From positions 1 to 14,231 of the forward strand of contig JARXAU010000083.1 in the NCBI GenBank assembly GCA_029865675.1: a stretch of 14,231 nucleotides of DNA, given 5' to 3'. This DNA is from Rhodoferax sp. (GTDB lineage: Bacteria > Pseudomonadota > Gammaproteobacteria > Burkholderiales > Burkholderiaceae_C). The notes under the pieces are model-generated. The model saw nothing but the letters and a program-made list of their open reading frames with translations, did not search any database and was not told the origin of the DNA. This document shows, piece after piece, positions 1 to 6,257 of the stretch. The position numbers and the translations under genes are program-made. Numbering within the stretch: position 1 is the stretch's first letter; each line of letters opens with the position of its first letter.

Positions 1-1
1 G

Positions 2-268
2 CGCCGCGTCTGGCGCATCCGCAAAGAGGCGGGCGGCCGCTACATCGGCCGGGCCGATGACGTGATCGGCGAGGCCACCGGCGTGGCCGCCGGCAATGCC
101 CTGAACTGGCGCTATACCCTGGCCCTGCCGGTGGACGGCACGGTCTACGAGGTGCAGTTCGACGACTGGATGTACCTGGTTAACGACCGGGTAATGCTCA
201 ACAAGGCGAGCATGCGCAAGTTCGGCATCTACCTGGGCGAAGTCACTTTGAGTTTTAGCAAGCGCTGA
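2..268 (+). CDS. DUF3833 family protein, C-terminal part (5' end outside window)
   Basis: The reading frame is open from the window edge (first codons read RRVWRIRKEAGG) to a TGA at 266-268, giving about 88 residues. The end matches my recollection of DUF3833 proteins: a basic start, a GEATG turn, an aromatic stretch with FDDWMYLV, and a closing FGIYLGEVTLSF. Full members are about 180 residues and usually carry an N-terminal lipoprotein signal, which cannot be checked here. A GTG at 62 is internal, since the homologous pattern extends upstream of it. The stop lies 2 bp before the SDR start, so the two genes are almost certainly co-transcribed. In other proteobacteria DUF3833 genes sit with cyclopropane-fatty-acyl synthase-like, DUF1365, SDR and NTF2-like genes. 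The molecular function is unknown. Confidence 0.75.
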   Translation, partial: RRVWRIRKEAGGRYIGRADDVIGEATGVAAGNALNWRYTLALPVDGTVYEVQFDDWMYLVNDRVMLNKASMRKFGIYLGEVTLSFSKR

Positions 269-270
269 GC

Positions 271-1050
271 ATGGCCTGGCTCAAGCCCCTGAATCCGCCG
301 CTCCAGGACTGGCGCGGAAAGTCGGCGTGGATCATTGGCGCTAGCAGCGGCATTGGCCGTGCCACCGCCGCAGCCCTGCACGCCCAAGGCGCCCACGTGA
401 CAGTGTCCGCCCGCAATGCGCAGGCGCTAGAAGACTTCGTCGGCGAACACCCGGGGAGCACCGCCCTTCCTCTGGACAGCACCGATTCGCATGCCGTACA
501 CGCCTGCGTGCGCAGCCTGCTCGCTGAGCGCGCTCCAGACTGTGTGATGTACTGCGCCGGCCATTACCAAGCCATGCGCGCCAGCGCTCTGGATGTGCCG
601 GACATGCTGCGCCACCTGCAGGTGAATTACCAAGGTGCCTTGTACCTACTTGAGGCCCTGCTGCCTGCCCTGCGCCAGCGTGGCAGCGGCCATCTGAGTT
701 TTGTGTCTAGTGTGGCGGGCTACCGGGGCTTGCCCAACAGCCTGGCCTATGGCCCGACCAAGGCGGCCCTGACCAACTTGGCCGAAACCCTGTATCTGGA
801 TTTGCAGGCTGACGGTATTGGCGTCTCGGTCATCAACCCTGGCTTTGTGGAAACCCCGCTGACCGCAGGCAATACCTTCACCATGCCGGGCCTGATCACA
901 CCGGCGCAGGCGGCGCAGGCCATAGTGCAGGGTTGGGCGCAGGGCAGCTTTGAGATTCACTTCCCCAAACGCTTTACCCTGTGGATGAAAGCACTGCGCG
1001 TCATGCCCAACCGCTGGTATTTTTACCTCGTGCGAAAGATGACTTTATGA
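271..1050 (+). CDS. Short-chain dehydrogenase/reductase (SDR) family oxidoreductase
   Basis: A 259-residue classical SDR, expected to be a cytosolic NAD(P)-dependent oxidoreductase. Visible motifs are the cofactor loop GASSGIG at residues 23-29, CAG at 95-97 in place of the usual NAG, Asn119, the catalytic Ser pair at 146-147 (SFVSS), Tyr160 and Lys164 (YGPTK), and PG at 190-191 followed by VETPL. The Ser-Tyr-Lys triad plus Asn is therefore complete. Arg48 near the end of the second strand (SARN) suggests NADP(H), by inference. The ATG follows the DUF3833 stop by 2 bp, and the TGA overlaps the next ATG (ATGA, 1047-1050), implying translational coupling. The substrate is not known. The DUF3833 and NTF2 neighbours suggest a role in lipid or fatty-acid modification, as in the cfa-linked clusters of other proteobacteria. 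Confidence 0.9.
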   Translation: MAWLKPLNPPLQDWRGKSAWIIGASSGIGRATAAALHAQGAHVTVSARNAQALEDFVGEHPGSTALPLDSTDSHAVHACVRSLLAERAPDCVMYCAGHYQAMRASALDVPDMLRHLQVNYQGALYLLEALLPALRQRGSGHLSFVSSVAGYRGLPNSLAYGPTKAALTNLAETLYLDLQADGIGVSVINPGFVETPLTAGNTFTMPGLITPAQAAQAIVQGWAQGSFEIHFPKRFTLWMKALRVMPNRWYFYLVRKMTL

Positions 1051-1496
1051 GCCAAGCGCCCGATACCCTGAACCAGCGTGTGGCGGGACTGGCGGCCTAT
1101 TTCGAGAGTTTGTCGCCCGCCAATGTTTCAGAGCTCAGTCGCTACTACGCAGCGCAGGCGCGATTCAAAGATCCGTTCAATGATGTGACGGGTATCCCGA
1201 ACATCACGCGCATTTTTGAGCACATGTTTGTGGCCTTGATCGACCCACGTTTTGTAGTAACGCAGCAAATTTGCCAGGGAGAACAGTGTTTCCTAACCTG
1301 GGAGTTTCGCTTTCAGTTTCGCAACTACCAAACCGGTACCGAGCAGGTGATTCTGGGCGCTTCGCACGTGGTATTCGGTCCACATGGACTGGTGATCTTG
1401 CACCGCGACTACTGGGACGCGGCCGAGGAGCTGTATGAAAAGTTGCCACTGGTTGGCAGCATGATGCGCTGGCTTAAGCGCCGTGCCAACAGTTAG
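1047..1496 (+). CDS. NTF2/SnoaL-like domain protein
   Basis: A 149-residue protein of the cone-shaped NTF2-like fold. It shows an N-terminal helix pair, the FKDPFNDVTG segment around residues 40-50, strands around LTWEFRFQF and QVILGASHVVF, and a terminal HRDYWDAAEELYEKLPLVG segment. This family is a regular partner of SDR/DUF3833/cyclopropane-fatty-acyl synthase-like genes. NTF2-like proteins can be small isomerases or hydrolases or non-catalytic binding proteins, and nothing here settles which. I chose the ATG at 1047, which overlaps the SDR stop as ATGA. A longer in-frame start at 981 would add 22 residues lying entirely inside the SDR gene. The gene is the last of its operon and is followed by a hairpin. 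Confidence 0.85.
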   Translation: MSQAPDTLNQRVAGLAAYFESLSPANVSELSRYYAAQARFKDPFNDVTGIPNITRIFEHMFVALIDPRFVVTQQICQGEQCFLTWEFRFQFRNYQTGTEQVILGASHVVFGPHGLVILHRDYWDAAEELYEKLPLVGSMMRWLKRRANS

Positions 1497-1500
1497 ACCG

Positions 1501-1526
1501 CAAGGCGCCCACCCAGTGGGGCCTTG
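1501..1526. terminator. Hairpin terminator between convergent NTF2-like and GST genes
   Basis: Arms CAAGGC-(G)-CCCA and TGGG-GCCTTG pair over 10 bp with a single bulged G and a CCCAG loop. The hairpin lies wholly in the 39-bp gap between two convergent stops. TCTTGT follows on the plus strand, which is only a weak T-tract. It probably ends the DUF3833-SDR-NTF2 transcript and may serve both directions. Confidence 0.55.
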
Positions 1527-1535
1527 TCTTGTCGG

Positions 1536-2150
1536 TCAGACGGGGAAAGTGTCGACAAAGCTCTGCCGCTGGGCCAGTTTGTCTTGCAACTTGGCCAGTG
1601 CCGGGTGCGCGTCGCGCCAGGCGATTTCGGAGAAGCGAAAGTCTAGGTAACCCAGTGCGCAACCCACAGAAATATCCGACAAAGACAGATGAATGCCCGA
1701 GCAGTAAGCTTTGTCGCCCAGTGCCGCAGCCATCGAAGCAAGCACATCGTTGACTTTGCCCATTTGCCGGTCAATCCACGCCTTGCTGCGCTGCTCTGCG
1801 CTGCGTCCGGGCCAGATCGCTTCAAGGCGCGCAAGGATCAACGCGTCCATTACGCCGTCGGCCAGCGCCTCCCAGGTTTTCACTTCAGCCCGCTCGCGCC
1901 CGGTGCTTGGAATGAGCTTGCCCACGGGCGACAGAGTGTCGAGGTATTCCACAATTACCCGTGAGTCAAACAGAGCCTCACCGCCCTCCATGATCAGGCA
2001 GGGCACCTTACCAAGCGGATTGGACTGGGTAATCGTGCTATCAGAGGCCCACACATCTTCGGTGATGAACTCGTAGTCGAGTTTTTTTTCTGCCATCACG
2101 ACGCGGACTTTGCGCACGTAGGGGCTAGAGACGGAACCTATCAATTTCAT
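1536..2150 (-). CDS. Glutathione S-transferase, YibF-like
   Basis: A 204-residue cytosolic GST. The N-terminal thioredoxin fold starts MKLIGSVSSPYVRKVRVV, with a Ser-Pro pair where the catalytic Ser/Cys of bacterial GSTs lies. The cis-proline motif NPLGKVP follows at about residues 44-50. The glutathione gamma-Glu-binding segment is LFDSRVIVEYLD at about 60-71, and an all-helical C-terminal domain follows. The pattern (MKLxGS, SPxVRK, NPLGKVP, FDSxxIxEY) resembles E. coli YibF. It may conjugate or reduce electrophiles or peroxides with glutathione, but the substrate is not predictable. The start is an ATG with no clear Shine-Dalgarno sequence. The gene diverges from purB across a 61-bp gap. 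Confidence 0.92.
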   Translation of the reverse strand: MKLIGSVSSPYVRKVRVVMAEKKLDYEFITEDVWASDSTITQSNPLGKVPCLIMEGGEALFDSRVIVEYLDTLSPVGKLIPSTGRERAEVKTWEALADGVMDALILARLEAIWPGRSAEQRSKAWIDRQMGKVNDVLASMAAALGDKAYCSGIHLSLSDISVGCALGYLDFRFSEIAWRDAHPALAKLQDKLAQRQSFVDTFPV

Positions 2151-2187
2151 GTTTGGTGTTTCTAGTGGTTACAAAAGGATTCTATAC

Positions 2188-2200
2188 AGGTGGCCCACCT
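2188..2200. repeat. 13-bp perfect inverted repeat in the GST/purB divergent gap
   Basis: AGGTGG-C-CCACCT is a palindrome with a single central base. It ends on the first T of the purB -10-like hexamer and lies upstream of the GST start. The position suits an operator acting on one or both genes. It does not resemble the E. coli PurR box. No regulator is identified. Confidence 0.45.
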
Positions 2201-2205
2201 ACAAT
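2200..2205 (+). promoter_or_regulatory. Candidate purB -10 element (TACAAT), leaderless arrangement
   Basis: TACAAT matches the sigma70 -10 consensus at 5 of 6 positions. Its last base is 6 nt before the purB ATG at 2212, so initiation at the usual distance would start the mRNA at or next to the A of the ATG. There is no Shine-Dalgarno sequence in front of that ATG. No good -35 hexamer is visible at 16-18 bp (GGATTC at 17), which weakens the call. Confidence 0.45.
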
Positions 2206-2211
2206 CTCTGC

Positions 2212-3591
2212 ATGATTTTTTCTGCTATTTCCGCGCTTTCCCCACTCGACGGTCGTTACGCCAGCAAGCTTGCCGCCCTGAGCCCGCTGATGAGCGAGCT
2301 GGGCTATATGCACCGACGGGTACAGGTGGAGGTGGCCTGGTTCATCGCTTTGAGCGACGCCGGATTTGCCGAGTTCAAGCCCCTGAGCCCCGGCGCCCGG
2401 ACCTACCTACTGGGCTTTGTCAAGCACTTCTCGGTGGCCGATGGCGAAGCCATCAAAACAATCGAAAAAACCACCAACCACGACGTCAAGGCGGTGGAAT
2501 ACTGGCTCAAATCCAAGTTCGAAGCGCGCCCCGAGTTGCTCGCCGCCACTGAGTTCGTGCACTTTGCCTGCACCAGCGAAGACATCAACAACACCAGCCA
2601 CGCCCTGCAACTGCGCGTGGCACGCGACATGGTGCTGCTGCCCCAGCTTGACCGGGTGGTGCTCAAGCTGCGCGACATGGCGCACGCCTTTGCCGACGTG
2701 CCCATGCTCAGCCGCACCCACGGCCAAACCGCCAGCCCTACCACTGTGGGCAAAGAAATTGCCAACGTAGTGGTGCGCCTGCAAGCGGCGATTGAAAAAA
2801 TCGCCAACGTCAAAATCCTGGGCAAGATGAACGGCGCCGTGGGCAATTACAACGCCCACCTCTCGGCCTGGCCTGACTTTGACTGGGAAGCCTTTAGCAA
2901 AAAAGTGATCGAAACGCCCGAGCCCCTGGGCCTGGGTCTGGGCTTTCAGCCCTACAGCATCCAGATCGAGCCGCACGACTACATGGCCGAGCTGTTTGAC
3001 GCCGTGGCGCGCGCTAACACCATCCTGATCGACTGGTCCCGCGACGTCTGGGGTTATGAGTCGCTGGGCTACTTCAAGCAAAAGCTGCGCGATGGCGAAG
3101 TGGGTTCGAGCACCATGCCGCACAAGGTCAACCCCATCGATTTTGAGAACGCCGAAGGTAATCTGGGTCTGTCCAACGCACTCTTGCGGCATCTGAGCGA
3201 AAAGCTGCCGATTAGCCGCTGGCAGCGCGACCTGAGCGACTCCACCGTGCTGCGCAATATGGGCGTGGCCTTGGGTTACGCGGTGCTGGCCTACCAGTCC
3301 TTGCAAGCGGGCTTGGGCAAGCTGGAGATCAACCAGACGGCCATAGCGCGCGACCTGGACGCGTCCTGGGAAGTGCTGGCTGAGCCGATCCAAACCGTGA
3401 TGCGCCGCTTTGGCCTGCCCCAACCTTACGAGCAACTCAAAAAGTTCACGCGCGGCGAAGCCATGACGCGCGAGCTGATGCAGGGCTTCATCGCTGCGCT
3501 GGACATTCCCGAGACTGAGAAGCAACGCCTGCTGGCGATGACGCCGGCCAGCTACACCGGCAAAGCCGCCGAGCTGGCACGCCGGGTTTAG
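2212..3591 (+). CDS. purB: Adenylosuccinate lyase
   Basis: PurB cleaves SAICAR to AICAR plus fumarate, and adenylosuccinate to AMP plus fumarate, in cytosolic purine synthesis. The 459-residue protein aligns end to end with E. coli PurB from memory. It shows SPLDGRY at residues 10-16, TTNHDVKAVEY at 87-97, TSEDINN at 121-127, RTHGQ at 168-172 with the general-acid His170, and the mobile signature loop GSSTMPHKVNP at 298-308 with the catalytic Ser. WEVLAEPIQTVMRR and the MTPASYTGKA end are also present. I start it at ATG 2212 (MIFSAISALSPLDG). The frame is open to ATG 2149, but those 21 extra codons overlap the GST start and have no family counterpart. The stop overlaps the rsmI stop by 4 bp on the opposite strand. 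Confidence 0.97.
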   Translation: MIFSAISALSPLDGRYASKLAALSPLMSELGYMHRRVQVEVAWFIALSDAGFAEFKPLSPGARTYLLGFVKHFSVADGEAIKTIEKTTNHDVKAVEYWLKSKFEARPELLAATEFVHFACTSEDINNTSHALQLRVARDMVLLPQLDRVVLKLRDMAHAFADVPMLSRTHGQTASPTTVGKEIANVVVRLQAAIEKIANVKILGKMNGAVGNYNAHLSAWPDFDWEAFSKKVIETPEPLGLGLGFQPYSIQIEPHDYMAELFDAVARANTILIDWSRDVWGYESLGYFKQKLRDGEVGSSTMPHKVNPIDFENAEGNLGLSNALLRHLSEKLPISRWQRDLSDSTVLRNMGVALGYAVLAYQSLQAGLGKLEINQTAIARDLDASWEVLAEPIQTVMRRFGLPQPYEQLKKFTRGEAMTRELMQGFIAALDIPETEKQRLLAMTPASYTGKAAELARRV

Positions 3592-4520
3592 TCAGCAGCC
3601 TCGTCGCTCGCCAGGGCTTTGAGCGCTAGCGCGCGCTGGTACAAAGCGTTGCGCGGCTCGCCGCTGATGTCGGCGGCCAGTTTGACAGCGGTTTTGAGTG
3701 GCAATTGCTCCAGCAGCAGTTTCAACACCCGGTCGTCTTGCGCCACTTCGCCCGTCAGCACCAGCGGGTGCAGCACCAGCACAAATTCGCCGCGCAGCCG
3801 ATTGGTGTCCGCCGCTAGCCAGGCGGGCAAGGCGTCGGCGCGCACGGTAGCGATTTCTTCAAACTGCTTGGTCAGCTCGCGCCCCACCGTCACCCAGCGC
3901 TCGCCCAGCACGGCCAGCGCCAGTGCCAGCGCTTCGATGCGGTGCGGCGCTTCCAGTAGCACGGTGGCCATGGGCTGCGTGGCCAGCGCCTGCACGGCGT
4001 GCGTGCGTTCGGTGGCTTTGGACGGCAAAAAGCCGGCAAACACAAAGCCGCTGCCCCCCGCGTCATCTTGCGCCACCCCAGCGGCGCTCAGCAGCGTGGT
4101 CACGCTGCTGGCGCCCGGCAGCGGCACCACGCGCAGGCTCTGGGCGCGCACCTGCGCCACCAAGCGCGCGCCGGGGTCGCTCACGCCGGGCGTGCCTGCG
4201 TCACTCACATAGGCCACGCGCAAACCGGCGCGCAGCAAGTCCACCAGCGCGTGCGCGGCCTGGGCCTCGTTGTGCTGGTGCACGGCCAGCAGGTGCGCGC
4301 CTGGTTTGTCTATGCCGTAGGCGCGCAAGAGCGCCTGGGTGTGGCGCGTGTCCTCGCAGGCCACCCGGTCGGCCAGCGCCAGCACATGCAGGGCGCGCAG
4401 GCTGATGTCGGCCAAATTGCCGATCGGCGTGGCCACCACATACAGCGTGCCTTGCGGATAATGCTGCGCACCGGCCGCCTCCAGGGCGGCCCCCAGGGCA
4501 GAGGAAAAAGAGGCGCTCAC
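3588..4520 (-). CDS. rsmI: 16S rRNA (cytidine1402-2'-O)-methyltransferase RsmI
   Basis: RsmI (YraL) uses S-adenosylmethionine to 2'-O-methylate C1402 of 16S rRNA in the decoding centre. The 310-residue protein has the tetrapyrrole-methylase fold signatures: GTLYVVATPIGNLADIS at about residues 24-40, ACEDTRHT at 54-61, YVSDAGTPGVSDPG near 100, LPGASS, and FVFAGFLPSK around 155. A C-terminal RsmI-type tail follows. I chose the GTG at 4520 because AAGGA lies 9 nt upstream on the minus strand. A TTG at 4538 would add 6 residues and overlap the yraN start. The GTG choice leaves 2 bp between the divergent rsmI and yraN start codons. The stop overlaps the purB stop tail-to-tail. It is longer than E. 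coli RsmI (286 residues), mostly at the N-terminus. Confidence 0.95.
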   Translation of the reverse strand: MSASFSSALGAALEAAGAQHYPQGTLYVVATPIGNLADISLRALHVLALADRVACEDTRHTQALLRAYGIDKPGAHLLAVHQHNEAQAAHALVDLLRAGLRVAYVSDAGTPGVSDPGARLVAQVRAQSLRVVPLPGASSVTTLLSAAGVAQDDAGGSGFVFAGFLPSKATERTHAVQALATQPMATVLLEAPHRIEALALALAVLGERWVTVGRELTKQFEEIATVRADALPAWLAADTNRLRGEFVLVLHPLVLTGEVAQDDRVLKLLLEQLPLKTAVKLAADISGEPRNALYQRALALKALASDEAAD

Positions 4521-4522
4521 GT

Positions 4523-4909
4523 ATGGGAATCCTTCCAAACAACACAGACCGCGCCAGCACCAAAAAAGTGGGCGACGCCGCCGAAGACGAAGCCATGTTG
4601 TATTTGCAGCAACAGGGTTTGCGCCTAGTTACGCGCAATTATCGAACCCCGGGGCGTGGCGGCGGGGAAATCGATCTCATCATGCGCGCGCCCGACAGCA
4701 CCCTGGTGTTTGTCGAGGTGCGCAGACGCAAATCCAGTGCGCACGGCAGCGCTGCGGCAAGCGTGGGACGCGTTAAACAGCGCCGGGTGATTTTGGCGGC
4801 GCAGTATTACCTGCTCAACTTGCGCAGCTTGCCGCCCTGCCGCTTCGATGTGATTGAGGTCACGCCCGAAGGCTGCCACTGGTTGCGCGCGGCGTTTGAT
4901 GCCGCCTGA
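4523..4909 (+). CDS. yraN: UPF0102 family protein YraN (predicted nuclease fold)
   Basis: A 128-residue member of UPF0102/YraN. The core is a restriction-endonuclease-like fold. An N-terminal helix region reads KKVGDAAEDEAMLYLQQQG at residues 14-32, then NYRTPGRGGGEIDLI with the Glu and Asp of a PD-(D/E)XK-type site. FVEVRRRKS follows with the second acidic residue and basic positions, then VKQRRVILAA and the closing CRFDVIEV. The role is poorly defined and a nuclease function is inferred from fold only. The ATG is preceded by AAGAGG (4508-4513) at a 9-nt spacing, and that Shine-Dalgarno lies within the first codons of rsmI on the other strand. The gene order rsmI | yraN-diaA-yraP is shared with E. 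coli. Confidence 0.93.
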   Translation: MGILPNNTDRASTKKVGDAAEDEAMLYLQQQGLRLVTRNYRTPGRGGGEIDLIMRAPDSTLVFVEVRRRKSSAHGSAAASVGRVKQRRVILAAQYYLLNLRSLPPCRFDVIEVTPEGCHWLRAAFDAA

Positions 4910-4923
4910 GCGCTGCGGCGCCC

Positions 4924-4952
4924 CTGAAAAAGAAGCAGTCGCACGGTATCAT
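4924..4952 (+). promoter_or_regulatory. Candidate sigma70 promoter for the diaA-like gene, leaderless arrangement
   Basis: CTGAAA (4924-4929, 4 of 6 matches to TTGACA) and TATCAT (4947-4952, 5 of 6 matches to TATAAT) are separated by 17 bp. TATCAT ends 6 nt before the ATG at 4959, so the predicted start point falls at or next to the A of the ATG. No Shine-Dalgarno sequence is present. The promoter lies in the 49-bp gap after yraN and could start an independent diaA-dolP transcript. Confidence 0.55.
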
Positions 4953-4958
4953 GCCCTC

Positions 4959-5555
4959 ATGATGGAACAAAGACTTGAGCAGCATTTCATTGACAGTGCC
5001 GACCTGAAATACCAGTCAGCGCAGGTTTTGAGCAAGCCGATTGCGCAGGCTATTCAGGCCATCCTGGCCTGCGTTACCAGCGGGGGCAAGGTGCTGGCCT
5101 GTGGCAACGGCGGCTCAGCGGCCGATGCGCAGCATTTCTCCGCTGAATTTGTCGGCCGCTTTGAGCGCGAACGCCCCGAGCTAGGCGCCATCGCGCTAAC
5201 CACCGACACCTCCATCATCACGGCCGTGGCCAACGACTACGACTTCACTTCCATTTTTTCCCGCCAGGTGCGGGCCCTGGGCCAAAGCGGCGACGTGCTG
5301 CTGGCCATTAGCACCAGCGGCAACTCGGCCAATGTGCTGGCCGCAGTGGAAGCTGCGCACCAGCGCGATATGGTGGTGGTGGCGCTCACCGGGCGCGGCG
5401 GCGGCAAGATGAACCAGGCACTTCGCGACACCGATGTGCACATTTGCGTGCCGCATGAGCGCACCGCGCGCGTACAAGAAGTTCACCTATTAACCATCCA
5501 TTGCCTTTGCGATGGCGTCGATGCCCAACTCATGGGCGACCAGGAAGCCCCATGA
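4959..5555 (+). CDS. diaA: SIS-domain protein, DiaA/GmhA family
   Basis: A 198-residue single SIS-domain protein. Motifs are the phosphosugar-binding ACGNGGSAADAQHFSAEFVGRF region at about residues 47-68, VANDYDF, the serine-rich AISTSGNSANV loop at about 115-125, and a C-terminal helix HLLTIHCLCDGVD. Two roles are known in this family: DiaA, a DnaA-binding tetramer that promotes replication initiation, and GmhA, sedoheptulose-7-phosphate isomerase. The family call is secure. I favour DiaA because of the yraN-diaA-yraP neighbourhood, while GmhA activity cannot be excluded. The start is ATG 4959 (or the adjacent ATG 4962). The frame is open upstream to 4854, but that stretch overlaps yraN and has no family counterpart. 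The stop overlaps the dolP start as ATGA. Confidence 0.9.
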   Translation: MMEQRLEQHFIDSADLKYQSAQVLSKPIAQAIQAILACVTSGGKVLACGNGGSAADAQHFSAEFVGRFERERPELGAIALTTDTSIITAVANDYDFTSIFSRQVRALGQSGDVLLAISTSGNSANVLAAVEAAHQRDMVVVALTGRGGGKMNQALRDTDVHICVPHERTARVQEVHLLTIHCLCDGVDAQLMGDQEAP

Positions 5556-6205
5556 CAAAAAACCTCCACCGCCTTTGTTTGCGCCCCTTGATGTGGGTCG
5601 CGTTACTTTCTGCGAGCGTGCTGTCTTTGAGTGGCTGCTTCCCGCTGGCTGCGGGCGGTGCGATCATGACCGGATTTGTAGCCGCTGACCGGCGCAGCGC
5701 CGGTGCCCAGCTCGAAGACCAAAATATCGAAATCAAGGCGGCCAACCAAATTCGCCAAACCATTGGCGAGCGAGGGCACATCAACATCACCAGTTACAAC
5801 CGCCAAGTGCTGATTTCTGGTGAAGTACCCTCCGCCCAAGACCAAGCGCGGGCCGAGCAGCTGGTCAAGGCAGTCGACAACGTGTCGATCGTGCTCAACG
5901 AACTGGCGGTGATGGGCAATACCACCCTGACGGAGCGCTCCAACGATGTGATTACTGCGGGCCGTATCAAAGCGGCCGTTTTTGATGCCCAAGACCTCAC
6001 CAGTAGCGCTTTCAAAATCACGGTAGAGCGTGGCGTGGTCTATGTGCTGGGGCGCGTGACTGCACGCGAGGCGAAGCGGGTGACGGAGGTGATCACAGCC
6101 GTTCCCGGCGTCAGAAAAGTGGTGCGGGTGCTAGAAGTAATCACGGAAGAGGATTTGGCGCGCATTGCGCCGCCGCCTAGCGAGCCGAAGAAAACCGCGC
6201 CCTGA
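5552..6205 (+). CDS. dolP: BON-domain outer-membrane lipoprotein, DolP/YraP-like
   Basis: A 217-residue lipoprotein. A basic N-terminus and a hydrophobic signal segment (about residues 10-26) precede the lipobox LSGC, with the lipidated Cys at residue 29. The next residue is Phe rather than Asp, which in enterobacterial rules predicts outer-membrane sorting. Two BON domains follow, roughly 45-118 (INITSYNRQVLISGEVPS) and 120-195 (FKITVERGVVYVLGRVT), and then a Pro/Lys-rich tail. DolP of E. coli supports outer-membrane integrity and interacts with the BAM complex. The ATG overlaps the diaA stop (ATGA) and has AGGA just upstream. An in-frame start at 5501 would place 17 polar residues in front of the signal peptide and is rejected. 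The gene is convergent with the next one. Confidence 0.92.
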   Translation: MTKNLHRLCLRPLMWVALLSASVLSLSGCFPLAAGGAIMTGFVAADRRSAGAQLEDQNIEIKAANQIRQTIGERGHINITSYNRQVLISGEVPSAQDQARAEQLVKAVDNVSIVLNELAVMGNTTLTERSNDVITAGRIKAAVFDAQDLTSSAFKITVERGVVYVLGRVTAREAKRVTEVITAVPGVRKVVRVLEVITEEDLARIAPPPSEPKKTAP

Positions 6206-6225
6206 ACCCTGGCTCGCGGCATCGA

Positions 6226-6248
6226 CGCCAGGCCGCTGTGGCCTGGCG
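6226..6248. terminator. Strong hairpin between convergent dolP and oxidoreductase genes
   Basis: Arms CGCCAGGCC and GGCCTGGCG pair perfectly over 9 bp around a GCTGT loop, inside the 52-bp gap between convergent stop codons. There is no T-tract on either side, so it would not act as a classic intrinsic terminator. It may be a 3'-end stabilising or Rho-assisted structure. Confidence 0.5.
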
Positions 6249-6257
6249 ACAACGGGC

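Noticed and set aside
2149..2211. Upstream extension of purB to ATG 2149
   Set aside because: The 21 extra codons overlap the GST start, cover the candidate promoter and have no counterpart in PurB.
2407..3525. 372-residue open frame antisense to purB
   Set aside because: It is a mirror of purB in GC-rich DNA; the composition is Gln/His/Gly/Val-rich without recognisable motifs, and purB on the other strand is certain.
3923..4628. Long plus-strand frames opposite rsmI
   Set aside because: They are Arg/Ala/Pro-rich products of reading a GC-rich gene backwards; RsmI motifs on the minus strand account for the region.
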